Below are positions 49,101-55,502 of a DNA stretch of 64,000 bases, piece by piece. Below the pieces are notes generated by a model. It saw only the letters and a program-made list of their open reading frames with translations, was not told the DNA's origin and did no database searches. Made by a program: the position numbers and the translations under genes. Source of the stretch: Sapria himalayana (Eukaryota; Streptophyta; Magnoliopsida; Malpighiales; Rafflesiaceae); contig JAREIK010000801.1 in the NCBI GenBank assembly GCA_029783825.1, positions 7,601,571 to 7,665,570 of the forward strand, written 5' to 3'. How positions within the stretch are numbered: the first letter of the stretch is position 1; the number at the start of each line of letters is the position of its first letter.

Positions 49101-50292
49101 ACTTTCAAAGCAGGACCCCCAATCATGTGTTTGTATTGTGATGGCATAACCTTCATGATGGCCAACACTCCACCTGCAGCACCTGCAGCCTGTAACAATA
49201 CCTTCCAATGTTTAACCTCTTCCCCAAAATAGCTAATAAACCATCAAACAAAGTTAATAAAGCAACTTGAGCATAATTTTCTAATTCATTGAAAAGGCTG
49301 AATCATTTTAGATTGAACTGTATCAATATACCTCCTACATGATAAACATGAATAATTCAACAAAATTAAATTACCATATTTATGGTGCAGTCTAACAAAT
49401 CAAGACCTCATAAGCTTGTGATATTTACTACTTAATTAGATATTTAAATTATACATAATAACAATGAAACATAAAACTTCGGTATCTGAAATCGTTTGCT
49501 GTTAATAAGCTAAGTCATTCATCAATTTATCAAGGTGAAAGAAAAAGCAAAACACCCATCTTTTGTCCTTTAATTTTACAAAAATTACACCCATTGTGGA
49601 AATAAACTGAATGGATCAATTGTTTACCTAGCAAACTACATGCATAATGCATATGGGATAATGGATCAGTCCTTTAATTTTACAAAGTTCTAGTTTGGAG
49701 GATCTCTAATTATGTGCATTAACAGTTCTACTTGAAATATTTATAAGACATTAGATATTTGATTCAAACTTCACTGACCACATAGTAATATTTTAAAGAT
49801 ATTACCCTTAAGATGAATGCTACTCAAATTTCTTGGATCTTGAAACCATCTTTTGTATGAATTTCACTTTCGTTATTATCACAGTTATTTAGTTTCTGAA
49901 TTTCATTTCATTTTTATTATGACATATCTATATAGCAAATTATATGAGAATTTAAAGCGGTAGTGAGACAGATATCAATGATGAATATCAATTACCTGAG
50001 CCGGGAATCTGAGGGCCATGGAGAAAAGGGTATCTCCGCCGATCCCAGCAATATATAATGAAGCATTGCTAGTAGGGTTAAAACTGGCCCCACCAAAGAA
50101 TTCACCGATCAAACTAAACACGGACAGGAAGAAGAAGACAAGAAGAATAATGATGATCACACGAACCCCAGCAAAGGCCTGAACGCCTAGCGCGATAGTT
50201 ATTACGTTGGTTAACAGACCAAGAACCGAGGTGCAGATCACCCACATGAACGTAAGCAAGGCATCACCAGTAGCTGCCTTTATCACCCCCAT
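15327..50292 (-). CDS. SIP1: SIP1-class small basic intrinsic protein (aquaporin), three-exon gene
   Basis: Spliced CDS: complement of join(15327..15476, 48917..49189, 49996..50292), 720 nt, 239 residues plus stop. Family knowledge: SIPs are six-helix aquaporins of the plant ER membrane, and SIP1 members conduct water. Seen here: the first NPA box is NPT (residues 72-74, FNPT), the substitution typical of SIP1. The second box is intact NPA, at the end of exon 2 (GPSMNPAN). Other SIP1 signatures are GDTLFSMALRFPAQ, YKHMIGGPAL, a TWEQ-YVYWICPFIG block in exon 3, and a lysine-rich C-terminus KHKKA. Both introns are phase 0 with GT-AG ends, no stop interrupts the frame, and the length matches Arabidopsis SIP1;1 (about 240 aa). 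The start is the first ATG of the only open frame and gives the usual MGVIK-type N-terminus. The odd point is intron 2 of 33,440 nt. A misassembly or relocated exon 3 is possible, but the exact phase and junction argue for one working gene. Confidence 0.93.
15540..17420. other. AT-rich intronic DNA, nothing recognised
   Basis: Begins with an A/T homopolymer run and a C-rich patch (about 15555-15595) near the exon 3 acceptor, then continues as very AT-rich sequence without an identifiable element. Confidence 0.5.
17427..17560 (+). repeat. Dispersed SINE-like repeat, copy 1
   Basis: Contains GCAAGCATCTTCGTC, GTTCGAGACTCATC (B-box-like) and CAACTTTTAAGAG. The same order recurs, more decayed, at 59145-59275. 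The B-box resemblance suggests a tRNA-derived SINE, but no clear A box is seen. Confidence 0.4.
17561..18359. other. AT-rich intronic DNA with an A-rich simple repeat
   Basis: Includes a long (A)nT-type low-complexity tract at about 18240-18330. No gene or element recognised. Confidence 0.5.
18360..20900 (-). mobile_element. Ty1-copia pol relic 'C'
   Basis: Minus-strand blocks occur in copia order. Integrase tail: near 20080-19940, residues such as VEKINKYLVEIRRLFFYE resemble the ERKNRHLLE-AR block. RT: near 19300-19060, VCRL-KSFFGL matches the copia VCRLKKSLYGLKQ motif. RT palm: near 18960-18930, NDILIIGDDE replaces YVDDIIITGDD. RNase H: near 18720-18390, FILRYVKK and a CYIFLE block are followed by the linker. 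All frames are broken. The 5' extent is approximate. Confidence 0.7.
19058..19276 (-). repeat. 73-bp tandem triplication within copia C RT
   Basis: Three adjacent copies, each starting at a CATGCTC word (19065, 19138, 19211), have a period of exactly 73 bp. Each carries TTTAGGCC, GACTTCTA and ACCTACAAACTA. The unit covers the VCRL-KS--GL RT motif on the minus strand. As 73 is not a multiple of 3, expansion necessarily broke the frame. Confidence 0.85.
20901..22189. other. AT-rich intronic DNA, probably the 5' part of copia C
   Basis: No domain identified with confidence. An (AT)n microsatellite lies at 22116-22149. Confidence 0.4.
22190..22430. repeat. Dispersed repeat family R1, copy 1
   Basis: Shares TATACTCTCATAATAT, TTACACTTA-TGCATAT, AATATTA, CATATTTAACAAATAT and a TTTCATC-like block in order with 29785-30010 and 42955-43190. 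The third copy lies within the large hAT element, next to its plus-strand transposase relic, so the family may be hAT non-coding sequence. Confidence 0.6.
22431..23289. other. AT-rich DNA, possibly decayed hAT 3' sequence
   Basis: A plus-strand translation at about 22780-22860 (ILDRMPKLQSNIIKFLLSIK) vaguely resembles the C-terminal dimerisation end of hAT transposases (short charged block then ALICTQDWL). It is too weak to call, and nothing else was recognised. Confidence 0.25.
23290..23652 (+). mobile_element. hAT-like short element or fragment
   Basis: GC-richer island ending CATTTGATATCTCTA, a decayed form of the hAT terminus CATTTGACACCTCTA seen at 47230 and 48851. The left TIR was not identified. 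Confidence 0.5.
24661..25105. mobile_element. MITE-like inverted-repeat element M1, copy 1
   Basis: Begins TTGTTATCAAAATC and ends with the inverted form GATTTAACAAAG. The subterminal GATTCACGATTC is mirrored by a near-inverse near the right end. A second, clearly homologous copy with the same ends lies at 59877-60255. There is no coding capacity. The superfamily is not resolved, since the target duplication is unclear. The flanking DNA on both sides shares a GTCAATCTATAACTA word (24590 and 25318), so it inserted into an older repeat. Confidence 0.65.
25106..25664. other. Older repeat with internal duplications and a CA-rich tract
   Basis: Two adjacent copies of a 'TCAAACTTCCC-TGACTAAAAA' type unit occur at about 25225-25300. 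A CA/TG-rich stretch at about 25430-25650 opens frames on both strands, none with a recognisable domain. Confidence 0.45.
25665..25860 (+). mobile_element. hAT-like element, left end only
   Basis: Starts TTGAAGTGTCAAATAG, matching the hAT terminus TAGAGGTGTCAAATGG, and continues as a GC-rich island. No matching right end with the flank AATTTTAA was found. Confidence 0.45.
25861..26352. other. AT-rich DNA, nothing recognised
   Basis: A-rich sequence between hAT-like islands. Confidence 0.45.
26353..26822 (+). mobile_element. Non-autonomous hAT element (470 bp)
   Basis: Left end TAGATGTGTCAAACAGCCC and right end ATGTTTGACACCTCTA form terminal inverted repeats of the hAT type. The flanking octamers CTGATATC and ATAATATC match at 6 of 8, fitting a decayed 8-bp target duplication. 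The interior is GC-rich and non-coding. Confidence 0.75.
26835..27336 (+). mobile_element. Non-autonomous hAT element (502 bp), adjacent to the previous one
   Basis: Left end TAAATATCTCAAACGAG and right end CCGTTGATACCTTTG are decayed hAT termini. Flanks TATCCAAT and TATCCGGT match at 6 of 8. It lies 12 bp from the element ending at 26822, and the two inferred target duplications overlap by 4 bp. Confidence 0.65.
27337..28870 (-). pseudogene. hAT transposase relic (RICESLEEPER-type), copy 1
   Basis: Minus-strand translation in family order gives an N-terminal helical region near 28800-28730 (SIRFSKNLRVVRL), then FVRIIRDESLDVIFHIKC and YHVISL (about 28410-28320). The last resembles the FHVRC--HILNLIVQ motif of the catalytic insertion. 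ALEKI and NLLKY follow, then NYTYIM near 28150, equivalent to W-NSTY-M. FLKIFDTMNM near 28030 resembles FLK-FYD-T. Frames are heavily broken. No TIRs assigned. Confidence 0.55.
28871..29784. other. AT-rich DNA
   Basis: Contains an (AT)n microsatellite at 29391-29416. The 107-codon minus-strand frame at 29378-29701 is low-complexity Ile/Phe/Lys and is not a credible gene. Confidence 0.5.
29785..30010. repeat. Dispersed repeat family R1, copy 2
   Basis: Closely similar to 22190-22430 along its length, including AATGCCCAA-TTTTTATG and GAAATGGAAGAAA. Confidence 0.7.
30050..30330 (+). mobile_element. hAT-like element, left end and GC-rich body
   Basis: Starts TAGAAGTGTCAAAAAG, close to the hAT terminus, followed by a GC-rich island with GCCGACACGACTC. 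No right terminus was recognised. Confidence 0.45.
30331..31283. other. AT-rich DNA, possible internal part of a copia relic
   Basis: Lies downstream, on the minus strand, of the PBS-like site at 31284-31296. No domains recognised. Confidence 0.35.
31284..31296 (-). other. Possible copia primer-binding site
   Basis: The minus-strand word TGCTATCAGAGTT resembles the initiator-tRNA-Met PBS TGGTATCAGAGC used by many copia elements. If real, an LTR end lies just above 31296. Only this short match supports it. Confidence 0.35.
31600..32454 (-). mobile_element. RTE-clade LINE relic (3' part of RT and C-terminal region)
   Basis: Minus-strand translation gives CMLFIDDILLFVKTKEGLY at about 32295-32240, equivalent to the CMLFADDIVL catalytic block. 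ELKGFMIS and EYLKYEFN follow, then a DIDEDV equivalent and W-KF. Near 31790-31700, NHLKLFDHVQ (LRWFGHV equivalent) is followed by IKRRPKEI (RGRPK equivalent), the conserved RTE C-terminus. The catalytic FADD is FIDD. It is 5'-truncated where the hAT cluster starts at 32455. Confidence 0.72.
32455..33960 (+). mobile_element. hAT-like element or cluster with internal minisatellite
   Basis: Starts CAGAGGTGTCCATC and ends TAGCCCATTTGACACCTCTA, decayed hAT-type ends. The interior is GC-rich, with CATGCC and CACGTGCC words. Flanking octamers TTGAGTTG and AAAACATT do not match, so this may be two or more merged elements. The overlapping open frames on both strands come from the internal repeat and composition, not from genes. 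Confidence 0.55.
33104..33283. repeat. 45-bp minisatellite, four copies
   Basis: The word GCAC(A/G)TGCC or GCACGTCCC recurs at 33104, 33149, 33194 and 33239, with the array ending at the next GCACAAG at 33284. The period is exactly 45 bp. Each unit carries CCAACAAC (or CCAACATC) and GACC-type words. Because 45 is divisible by 3, frames stay open on both strands and give 15-residue repeats. Confidence 0.9.
33961..34331 (+). other. AT-rich DNA, probable 3' end of a copia LTR
   Basis: The segment ending at about 34331 includes CATGTGGGTTGTCTCAATCA and a T-rich stretch, and directly precedes a PBS-like site. No second LTR was found to confirm it. Confidence 0.35.
34332..34350 (+). other. Possible copia primer-binding site
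   Basis: TTAATATGATATCAAAGTT resembles the common LTR-end/PBS junction TTTGGTATCAGAGC with transitions. Support is short and weak. Confidence 0.35.
34655..36185 (+). repeat. Direct repeat pair, about 700 bp each, period about 836 bp
   Basis: 34655-35365 and 35495-36185 are colinear homologues. Both contain CTTGT-TTCTTCCA-ATGAC, TCAGTGTACACACTA, TATAGTTAT-AG-TATT, AAGAATCCTCA and a TTATTTCTTGAT block near the 3' end. About 130 bp separate them. They could be LTRs of a tiny TRIM-like element or a simple tandem duplication. No PBS was seen in the spacer. Confidence 0.8.
36330..37290 (-). mobile_element. L1-type LINE ORF2 relic with internal deletion
   Basis: Minus-strand translation of 37204-36968 matches the plant L1 RT segment: GLRPIWHVGSLYK, then LANRINKVIGTVVS, NAFVEE, and LIANEVVDS. 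A short YDHVN-type block follows. The frame then jumps (around 36850) directly to the post-RT region (KKLEKIQMEFTWEG, like KRIEK-QRDFLWGG) and the zf-RVT end (DSIGHILLQCVRVQGLW, about 36450-36400). The catalytic FADD segment is missing, so this copy carries an internal deletion. Confidence 0.75.
37330..37980 (-). repeat. Putative 3' LTR of copia D
   Basis: The segment near 37495-37550 (ATCAAAAATTCAAAAAATAA then A-rich and AATAAT) resembles 47750-47800 on the far side of the hAT insertion. The match is in a low-complexity context, so LTR assignment is tentative. Confidence 0.4.
37980..40300 (-). mobile_element. Ty1-copia pol relic 'D' (interrupted element, 3' portion)
   Basis: Minus-strand blocks: an integrase tail near 39960-39880 (RYLIDITHILIGK, like NRHLL-I-HTLL), RT near 38530-38490 (NDILITKDDEFDII, like VDDILITGDDE-DI), and an RNase H region near 38130-37940 (ILRYVK-type, then VFDVTLSFKK). 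All are broken by stops. The element resembles copia C and shares its orientation. Its 5' part appears to lie beyond the hAT insertion, at 47239-48000. Confidence 0.6.
40301..40900 (-). other. AT-rich internal sequence of copia D
   Basis: Contains an (AT)n microsatellite at 40498-40525. No domain recognised. Ends at the hAT target duplication. Confidence 0.4.
40901..40908. repeat. Target-site duplication, left (hAT 6.3 kb)
   Basis: TTTAATAA, identical to 47231-47238. Confidence 0.9.
42030..42790 (+). pseudogene. hAT transposase relic (RICESLEEPER-type), plus strand
   Basis: The BED zinc-finger end GHLKRHVKLCTKK is at about 42042-42080. An N-terminal region follows near 42190-42340, with LKFLKDVRAVRI and PKFTSRNI, the last equivalent to SRNTI. 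KIFSITFDNASNN lies at about 42493-42530, like K-F-ITLDNASNN. FHVRYICYVINLIIQAG and MKMCAPALENI span about 42586-42660, the classic FHVRC--HILNLIVQDG motif. Stops and frameshifts lie between blocks. The C-terminal dimerisation part may be at about 46360-46600, beyond the minus-strand relic. Confidence 0.75.
42955..43190. repeat. Dispersed repeat family R1, copy 3
   Basis: Matches 22190-22430 and 29785-30010 over TATACTCTCA, TTACACTCATGTGCATATGC, AATATTAATAACATATTTAG and the TTTCATCTCTTTATTA block. Confidence 0.55.
43497..45720 (-). pseudogene. hAT transposase relic (BED / DUF659 type), minus strand
   Basis: Blocks occur in family order. BED-finger end YYRVKTHLLKIKGAG: about 45558-45515. RKGSMRSIEKIF then IARMFYT: about 45350-45290. 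ARNPYYARAFKSV: about 45240-45200. DUF659 core SIYGDGWSDSQRRSLINIMA: about 45078-45010. VVQVITDNVAACK: about 44910-44870. FWTPCVVHTLNLDLKNI: about 44825-44770. C-terminal RRFSNYNEGKSKMWDI then ILEIADLFF: about 43660-43530. The 117-codon frame 44725-45078 is the longest open piece. BED-finger cysteines are lost, and stops separate the blocks. Confidence 0.85.
46203..46290 (-). other. G-run cluster (G-quadruplex-capable) inside the hAT element
   Basis: The plus strand has successive C runs (CCCCC, CCCC, eight Cs, CCCC, CCCCCC), so the minus strand has five G runs within about 85 nt. This is highly unusual against the AT-rich surroundings. Confidence 0.5.
46291..47050 (+). other. hAT internal sequence, possible transposase C-terminal remains
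   Basis: Mostly AT-rich. Plus-strand translation near 46370-46600 is acidic and could be the decayed end of the plus-strand transposase, but no motif is secure. Confidence 0.25.
47231..47238. repeat. Target-site duplication, right (hAT 6.3 kb)
   Basis: TTTAATAA, identical to 40901-40908. Confidence 0.9.
47239..47617 (-). mobile_element. Copia D 5' internal region, beyond the hAT insertion
   Basis: Lies between the hAT target duplication and a minus-strand PBS-like site. Removing the hAT element joins this to the copia D pol relic ending at 40900. No open gag frame remains. Confidence 0.45.
47618..47634 (-). other. Possible copia D primer-binding site
   Basis: The minus-strand AATATGATATGAGAGCC resembles the copia TTTGGTATCAGAGCC junction, and sits where the 5' LTR of copia D should end. 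Confidence 0.45.
47635..48345 (-). repeat. Putative 5' LTR of copia D
   Basis: Starts directly above the PBS-like site. 47750-47800 resembles 37495-37550. The outer boundary is not determined. Confidence 0.35.
48354..48851 (+). mobile_element. Non-autonomous hAT MITE (498 bp) with perfect TSD
   Basis: Left end TAGAGGTGTCAAAC and right end GCCCATTTGACACCTCTA are inverted repeats. Flanks 48346-48353 and 48852-48859 are both CATCAAGT. The body is GC-rich (GGCACGGCACGG, CGGGCCGGC) and contains a 27-bp minisatellite. It lies inside SIP1 intron 2, with 65 nt between its right end and exon 2. Confidence 0.92.
48654..48770. repeat. 27-bp minisatellite, four copies
   Basis: The word AAATCCCTCAGCA recurs with CCC at 48671, 48698, 48725 and 48752, an exact 27-bp period. 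The multiple-of-3 period gives spurious nine-residue repeat proteins on both strands (for example LKSLSTAN and its antisense MLRDFGP). Confidence 0.92.
48917..49189 (-). CDS. SIP1: SIP1 exon 2 (residues 100-190)
   Basis: The exon has 273 nt, entered from the acceptor TTACAG and left at the donor AAT|GTAAGT. It encodes AAGAAGGVLAIMKVMPSQYK, the IGGPAL block, TM4 (EGLLTFVISFVVLFVILRG), TM5 (TWYIAIATVGLLLAGT) and the second aquaporin box GPSMNPAN. Splitting the gene directly after NPAN agrees with exon 3 opening AFGWAY, which is the contiguous motif in family members. Confidence 0.95.
49190..49995 (-). other. SIP1 intron 1 (806 nt)
   Basis: A phase-0 intron with donor GTAATT and acceptor TTGTTACAG. 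It is AT-rich and I recognise no element inside it. Its ordinary size contrasts with intron 2. Confidence 0.9.
49996..50292 (-). CDS. SIP1: SIP1 exon 1 (residues 1-99)
   Basis: The exon has 297 nt, from ATG at 50290-50292 to CAG followed by the donor GTAATT (intron begins 49995). It encodes TM1, TM2, the loop B half-helix with FNPT in place of NPA, and TM3 up to RFPAQ. The hydrophobic stretch VIIIILLVFFFLSVF is TM2. The upstream minus-strand sequence has a possible TATA element about 105 nt before the ATG. The continuation past the donor runs quickly into a stop, as expected for intron. Confidence 0.94.
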
Positions 50293-50430
50293 TACTAGAC
50301 GCTTGTAAACAACAGGATTTGTATGTGTGTGTAGACAAGTGTCTAATTACGTCTTTGTTTTCACTTACAGTGAACTACGAAGCGCGGGTGACGGGAATAT
50401 ATTTTTTGGAAATGAATCAGCATACAAAAT
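50293..50430 (-). promoter_or_regulatory. Putative SIP1 core promoter and 5' UTR
   Basis: Reading the minus strand, an A-rich TATA-like motif (AAAAAATATAT, about 50396-50407) lies about 105 nt upstream of the SIP1 ATG. It is preceded by locally GC-richer, non-repetitive DNA (50380-50650) unlike the surrounding AT-rich relics. This placement suits a core promoter, but nothing else confirms it. Confidence 0.35.
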
Positions 50431-50710
50431 TGGTGAAGAAGCTAACCAAGAAGACAAACAAGAACGAAACCTCGTGGTGCTGGTACTTGTCCATCAGTGT
50501 GAATGGCTGCCAGTGGGAGCGAATTGTGAAGAACATTGGTCACAGACAGCCATCAGACGAGGATCCTACATTAAAATTATGAAGATCCGGGTTAACCGTA
50601 AATGCTGCTGTCGGGGCCGCGCAAGGAATCCATTCCGTGGTTCACAAAGGCCAGACTTCTTTTTTTTAAAAAGGAAATTTAGTCACTCGCACACCTGGCA
50701 TTTCATTTAA
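50431..50710. other. GC-richer unique DNA upstream of SIP1
   Basis: This is likely promoter-proximal DNA of the aquaporin. A 127-residue open frame runs on the plus strand (50327-50710), but it has no recognisable domain and is probably a by-product of composition. I see no transposon in this stretch. Confidence 0.4.
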
Positions 50711-51138
50711 AAAAAAAATTAACAAAAAACAAATAAAAACTATGTTTTTGTTGTTAAAAGTTGCAAAAATACAACTAAAATTACAAATAGATAATAAGAG
50801 AAAATGAATATTTTATTTCTTGGTCATTTATACAAGGAATAACAATCTCATTATATAGTCATTTTAGTTACAAATTCATTCTCATGAACGAATCTATTTA
50901 TTCACATGTTTCATAATTATTCATTCACATTTATAATATTTTTTCTTTTATAATATTCTTAATTTATTAATTTATTTTGGCTATCTTAATAAAATTTTTA
51001 CAAGTAAAATCCAATAAAATACTTAAAGATTTTTTGCAACTCTCGAAGAGCCTCGGGGTGCTTAGGATTTGGCGGGTTTAGCCTTTCAGTCGACCTTATC
51101 TTATATGTAATACGGAGTACGTTTATATATTAATATAC

Positions 51139-51189
<51 letters not shown>

Positions 51190-51389
51190 GATTATAAAAA
51201 ACTTGCCTTGTGAATTGTCTACTTGATAGATTTCTTTGAGATGATTGTTCCATAGTAATTAAAAACATAAAAGCTTTGTGATTTGACTTTATGTTGATAT
51301 AAGAGATATCTTATATCAACATAAATGTATTTTTACATAAATGTATTTTTACATATAAGAGATAAAAAACTTTATGTTGAGATAAACAT
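50711..51389. other. AT-rich DNA with (TG)n microsatellite
   Basis: A (TG)n run of about 19 repeats at 51149-51186 follows a short (AT)n. Around 51290-51370 the words TTATATCAACATAAATGTA and TTTTACATAAATGTA repeat locally. No gene seen. Confidence 0.6.
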
Positions 51390-52000
51390 TAAATTTTCAT
51401 TTTTCTAGGAACTTTTATTTTAATTTTTTTTCAAATATATTTCTATTTTTGTTAGTTTGTTAGGAGTCTCGATAAGATTTAAATCATCAATATAAATAGC
51501 AATAATTATAAATATGATTTCTGATATCTTAATGAAAATATATGGACATGTAGGATTATTCACATGTCATTCTTTATTAGATATGTACTAATGTGATTGT
51601 ACCACGTGTATATAAATTATTTTCATCCAGACAAAGATCATTCATTTACCAAAGATCATTCTTTGAGTATATGTTATAACATTTTGTACTAAGTACTTCA
51701 AGCAATTTAAATCATTTAAAAATGTATTTGTGTATATCATTGTCTATGGATCCATATAAATATGTAAAAATAACATCCATGATACTCATATCTTGTTCTT
51801 CAGATACTACTAAGCTTATCAAAAAATAGAATATGATTGCATTCATAATTGACGAATATGTTTTCTTATAGTTAATGCAAAAGTCTTTGTGTGAAACCTT
51901 GAGCTATTAATCATGTTTTATATCTTATGATATTATTATTTTTATTGCATTCTCATATAAATATTTATTTGTACCCAATAGGATTTATACTTAAAGGCTT
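51390..52000 (-). mobile_element. Ty1-copia RT relic 'E'
   Basis: The minus-strand translation closely follows a Hopscotch-like copia RT: MNAIIFYFLISLVVSE, MDVIFTYLYGSIDNDIY (about 51830-51730), then NPTCPYIFIK, IIIAIYIDDLNLIETP (about 51530-51475) and the following EKKLK-KFLEK block. The catalytic YVDD is YIDD here. Upstream integrase and gag probably lie within 52000-54300, but I could not place them. Confidence 0.78.
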
Positions 52001-54354
52001 CTAGACAATGGGACCAAATACTTCTCATTTTAATATCAAATACAATTTTTTATGCATAGTCTATTTTCATTTTGGCTAATTATTTTGTTGTTTACATTCA
52101 TCTACAATTTGTGGTTCATGATCATTAACAATATTATTTTATATGATACTTAAGGCCACTTAGAAAGAAAAAATATTATCCATAACAGAATTATTTCAAT
52201 CTCAATTTTCACTTCTATGCACATATCTTTGAAATCACATAATTTTTTAAGTACATTTACTTCTTTTGGGGATATTTATTCATTCTATAACTCTTCAAAA
52301 GTTTTTTGTTCAATATATGTCTCTACAGGAGCTCATTATTTACAATGTGCCTCTAGATGAGCTTGTTGTTCAGCATGTTCCTTTGTTGGGATATTTTGTT
52401 TTGCTTTATTCACATCTTTTAGGGAGCTACATCTTTTGACTTAATTGGTCTCTAATGCTTCAAGCATATTTTGGATTTATTTAATTTTTGTCATTCAAAA
52501 ATACCAATTCATGTTGTAATATTCATAGTTGTGATATGTGACTTGGTCACTTTGCATCAACAAATATACTTGGTAATTGATTCATATATTTTGTAAATAA
52601 ATAATCATTTGAACTTTCTATTTATATTAATTTGTATGAGGATCATATAAGATAATATAGATAAATTGCAAATAATTTTTCATCAATCTCGTAGAATTAA
52701 CTTTTTGTCCCTTAATGGTGGGAATACAATTTTATAAAAATGATTATCTTCAGATTTAGCTCTAAAAATATCTCATGTTAAGAATTCTAAAATCTTGTGA
52801 TAGATGGCGAATCAAACCCTATATAAATATCAAGTTTATAATATGGATCTATTTTGATACATTATAATGGTACAATTGGTATATGGATTGTACAATAAAA
52901 AACTTATAAGTAAGAAATATTTGAATGTTTATCTAATATAAGTTTTGAATGATAGTACTCATGGTAAAACACTAGTCTTATTCTTATTGGACTTACAACA
53001 TGTATAATAGTATGTCCCAAAGTAGATGCTGATAATTTGGTCTTCAATGGTAGTGGTATAACTATTAATTGAAGATAATTAATTAAAGACCCAGCTTAAT
53101 TATTTTGAGTATAAAAGTATGTAACAAGATATTATTATGACTTTATTATGCTTCCTAATGAGTAACAATTAGTAAAAATGATATTCGTCTAGATATCAAT
53201 CTTTTATGCTGTATATCAGTAGTTTAACCAATCAATAGTGAGATAACTCAGTTATACTAAAATAAATATTTTGAATATTTTATGTGATGTATATTTAAAT
53301 AGTTTGAATTATATTGAGTTTGGATACAAAATTAAAGTTGGCTCGTTGTGTAATGATGATTTTGCCCTAATGGCATACAAGGTGGTTATCACCATTGAGT
53401 TCATCTCAATGATAATATCTTATAGATGTCTCATTGTTACTTTACTACTTAGATAATACATCACATCTACTTGAAAGTTATTTACGAAACTAATATCTTT
53501 TAGGCAATAAGTCAATTACTCTTGGTGGTTTCTTCGTACGTACACTCTTATACTTTGGCCTAAAGTATCACAAAGATCAAAAACTAACATGATTTATAAA
53601 TATGGGTACTTTTAGCTTCATAAACATCATAATCACTTAATATATGTTTATCCTAAATTTTTTGGTAGAAACAATATGAGTGAAAATAACTCAAATAGTT
53701 ATTACCAATTTGTTAGTCATAATATATTTGTGTATGTCTCATGGATTAACTATCATCATCCTCCTTAGTGACGATATGATTCTCATATTAAAGGTGAAAC
53801 CCTTAGAAGAATATTCCATAAAATATTCACATCAATCAAGAACCATTTATTCTAAGATATATACAATTGATTAGCATAACAAATTATTTGTGCTTTTATC
53901 TTCATTACTTGCAATGATTAACATATTTAAATTTTGAATCTTAATATTTAAGTTTATCTTATGAATTACAATAAAATGGACGGGCACTTCCTTCATACTG
54001 AATGCTTGACTGAGCATCGTAATTTATCTATCATTATTCATCATGACAACTTACACAAATCCACTAATAATCAAATCTAAAATTCAAATTATGTTTAATC
54101 ACTACATCCATCAATTTCTATGACACAAATTAAATCAAAACATATTCATTTATTTTAAAACTATTTATACATCACATAAATAAAATTATACAAATACCAC
54201 ACATTTCTTGATATATTTTCTCGAATCTACCATAGAGAGAATGATTTTGAGAGTTATCTCCTAAATTTTGGGTTTAGTTATATTTTGCATTCCTTGCTTA
54301 CATGTTGAGCTTATAGGGAGTATGAAAATTACCCATAGGGTTTGGTTATTATGT
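52001..54354. other. AT-rich DNA, likely the 5' part of copia E
   Basis: No clear domain. Small open frames at 53271-53456 and 53680-53874 have no recognisable similarity. Confidence 0.35.
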
Positions 54355-54765
54355 CACTACAAGAAAAATCTCATATAGCTAGGGAAAATTTTATAGCTAA
54401 ATGGGTGTTTTGTGTCGCTAAACAGGATATAACGATGGATTACCAATGGATCAGTTCCCTATCTAAAGTGCTCCTTGTTAAAATTTAGCGAGGGAAAATA
54501 TTCCTAGCTAAAAATTTAATGACGGAAAAAACTCTTGCTAAAAAAGACAAATTTCATCGCTAAATTAGCAAGCTAAATGAGATTTTCCGTCGCTAAACGA
54601 AAATAATGACTGAAGATTCCCAAGCTAAAGTGTTGGTCGCTAAATTTAGCGATGAAAATAGTTCTTAGCTAAATAAATTTAGTGACGAAAAAATCCGTTG
54701 TTAAAATAAAGATTTTCCTTGCTAATTTAGCAAAGGATTTTTCCTTAGCTATTTTAATTTCAAAA
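54355..54765 (+). mobile_element. CACTA (En/Spm) transposon terminus with subterminal repeats
   Basis: Starts CACTACAAGAAAAATC, the characteristic plant CACTA end. It is followed by about 400 bp of short motifs in both orientations (TTAGCGA, TAGCTA, GACGGAAAA and inverses), as expected of transposase-binding subterminal arrays. The matching TTTTCTTGTAGTG end was not found downstream in the window, so the element is truncated or its other end has decayed. Confidence 0.7.
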
Positions 54766-55235
54766 CTATTTTCAGAATTTAATTTATTTTAAAATTTTTT
54801 AATTAAATAATTTAATATTTTTATACCAAATTGAATAAAAAACGAAATTATAATATATTACATAATTTATAATAAACAAAAACTAAAATCATTTAATAAC
54901 TTTATTCTAATTTAATATTTTACATAATTGAAACAAAAAAATAACAAAATTTTATTACATTTTATTTATCAATGTATCTACCGACAGTGCATAAAGTATA
55001 ATATATCCATTTATTGACGTTGATTTCTCTTCCTCTACTCCTCTGATCATCATTTTTCTACTATGACAAAGTTGTCCGAGTCACGACACGTAATGTCTAG
55101 TGAAAAATCTCTTCACTAATACAAGCTTCGTATGGGAAATAATGTGGTATCATATCTGTAAGAAATTTAAACCACTCAATGAAATCAAAATAATTTAAAC
55201 AATTTATGTTTTGATAAATATATATTACTATAGTA
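54766..55235. other. Possible CACTA interior, no domain recognised
   Basis: AT-rich, then mixed-composition DNA. The minus-strand translation at about 55180-55100 contains FIEWFKFLTDMIPHYFP, but I could not tie it to a transposase. Confidence 0.25.
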
Positions 55236-55420
55236 AATATGTATGTATATACTAGTATTTCACTCATACATATATTACTACAGTATACGTACATATAAAC
55301 TGTAGTATTATGCGTACATATATATTGAGTACATATATACTCAGTATATATGTACATACAATATTACAGTATTATATGTACGTATATACTAACTATATAC
55401 ATATGTATATACCACATTTG
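55236..55420. repeat. Palindrome-rich TA/TG tract
   Basis: Reiterated GTACATATA and ACAGTAT words. Includes a perfect inverted repeat at 55329-55355: 13-bp arms GTACATATATACT and AGTATATATGTAC around a single C. Confidence 0.75.
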
Positions 55421-55502
55421 TTGCCGTTGCTACTGCTCCCGCTGTCGCTGCCGCTGCCGATAGCTGTGGCAGCGGCATCAACACCGGTAGTAGCTGTTGC
55501 AT
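55420..55502. other. GC-rich trinucleotide-like island with hairpin
   Basis: An isolated GCTGCCGCTG-type tract in AT-rich DNA. TGCCGCTGCC (55449-55458) and GGCAGCGGCA (55468-55477) form a perfect 10-bp stem with a 9-nt loop. Translation is Ala/Gly/Ser or Leu/Pro-rich in different frames. It could be coding remains of the CACTA interior or an expanded repeat. Confidence 0.6.

Noticed and set aside
50327..50710. 127-codon plus-strand frame just upstream of SIP1
   Set aside because: No recognisable domain, atypical composition, and it overlaps the likely SIP1 promoter/5' UTR. Treated as a chance frame, although an upstream antisense transcript cannot be excluded.
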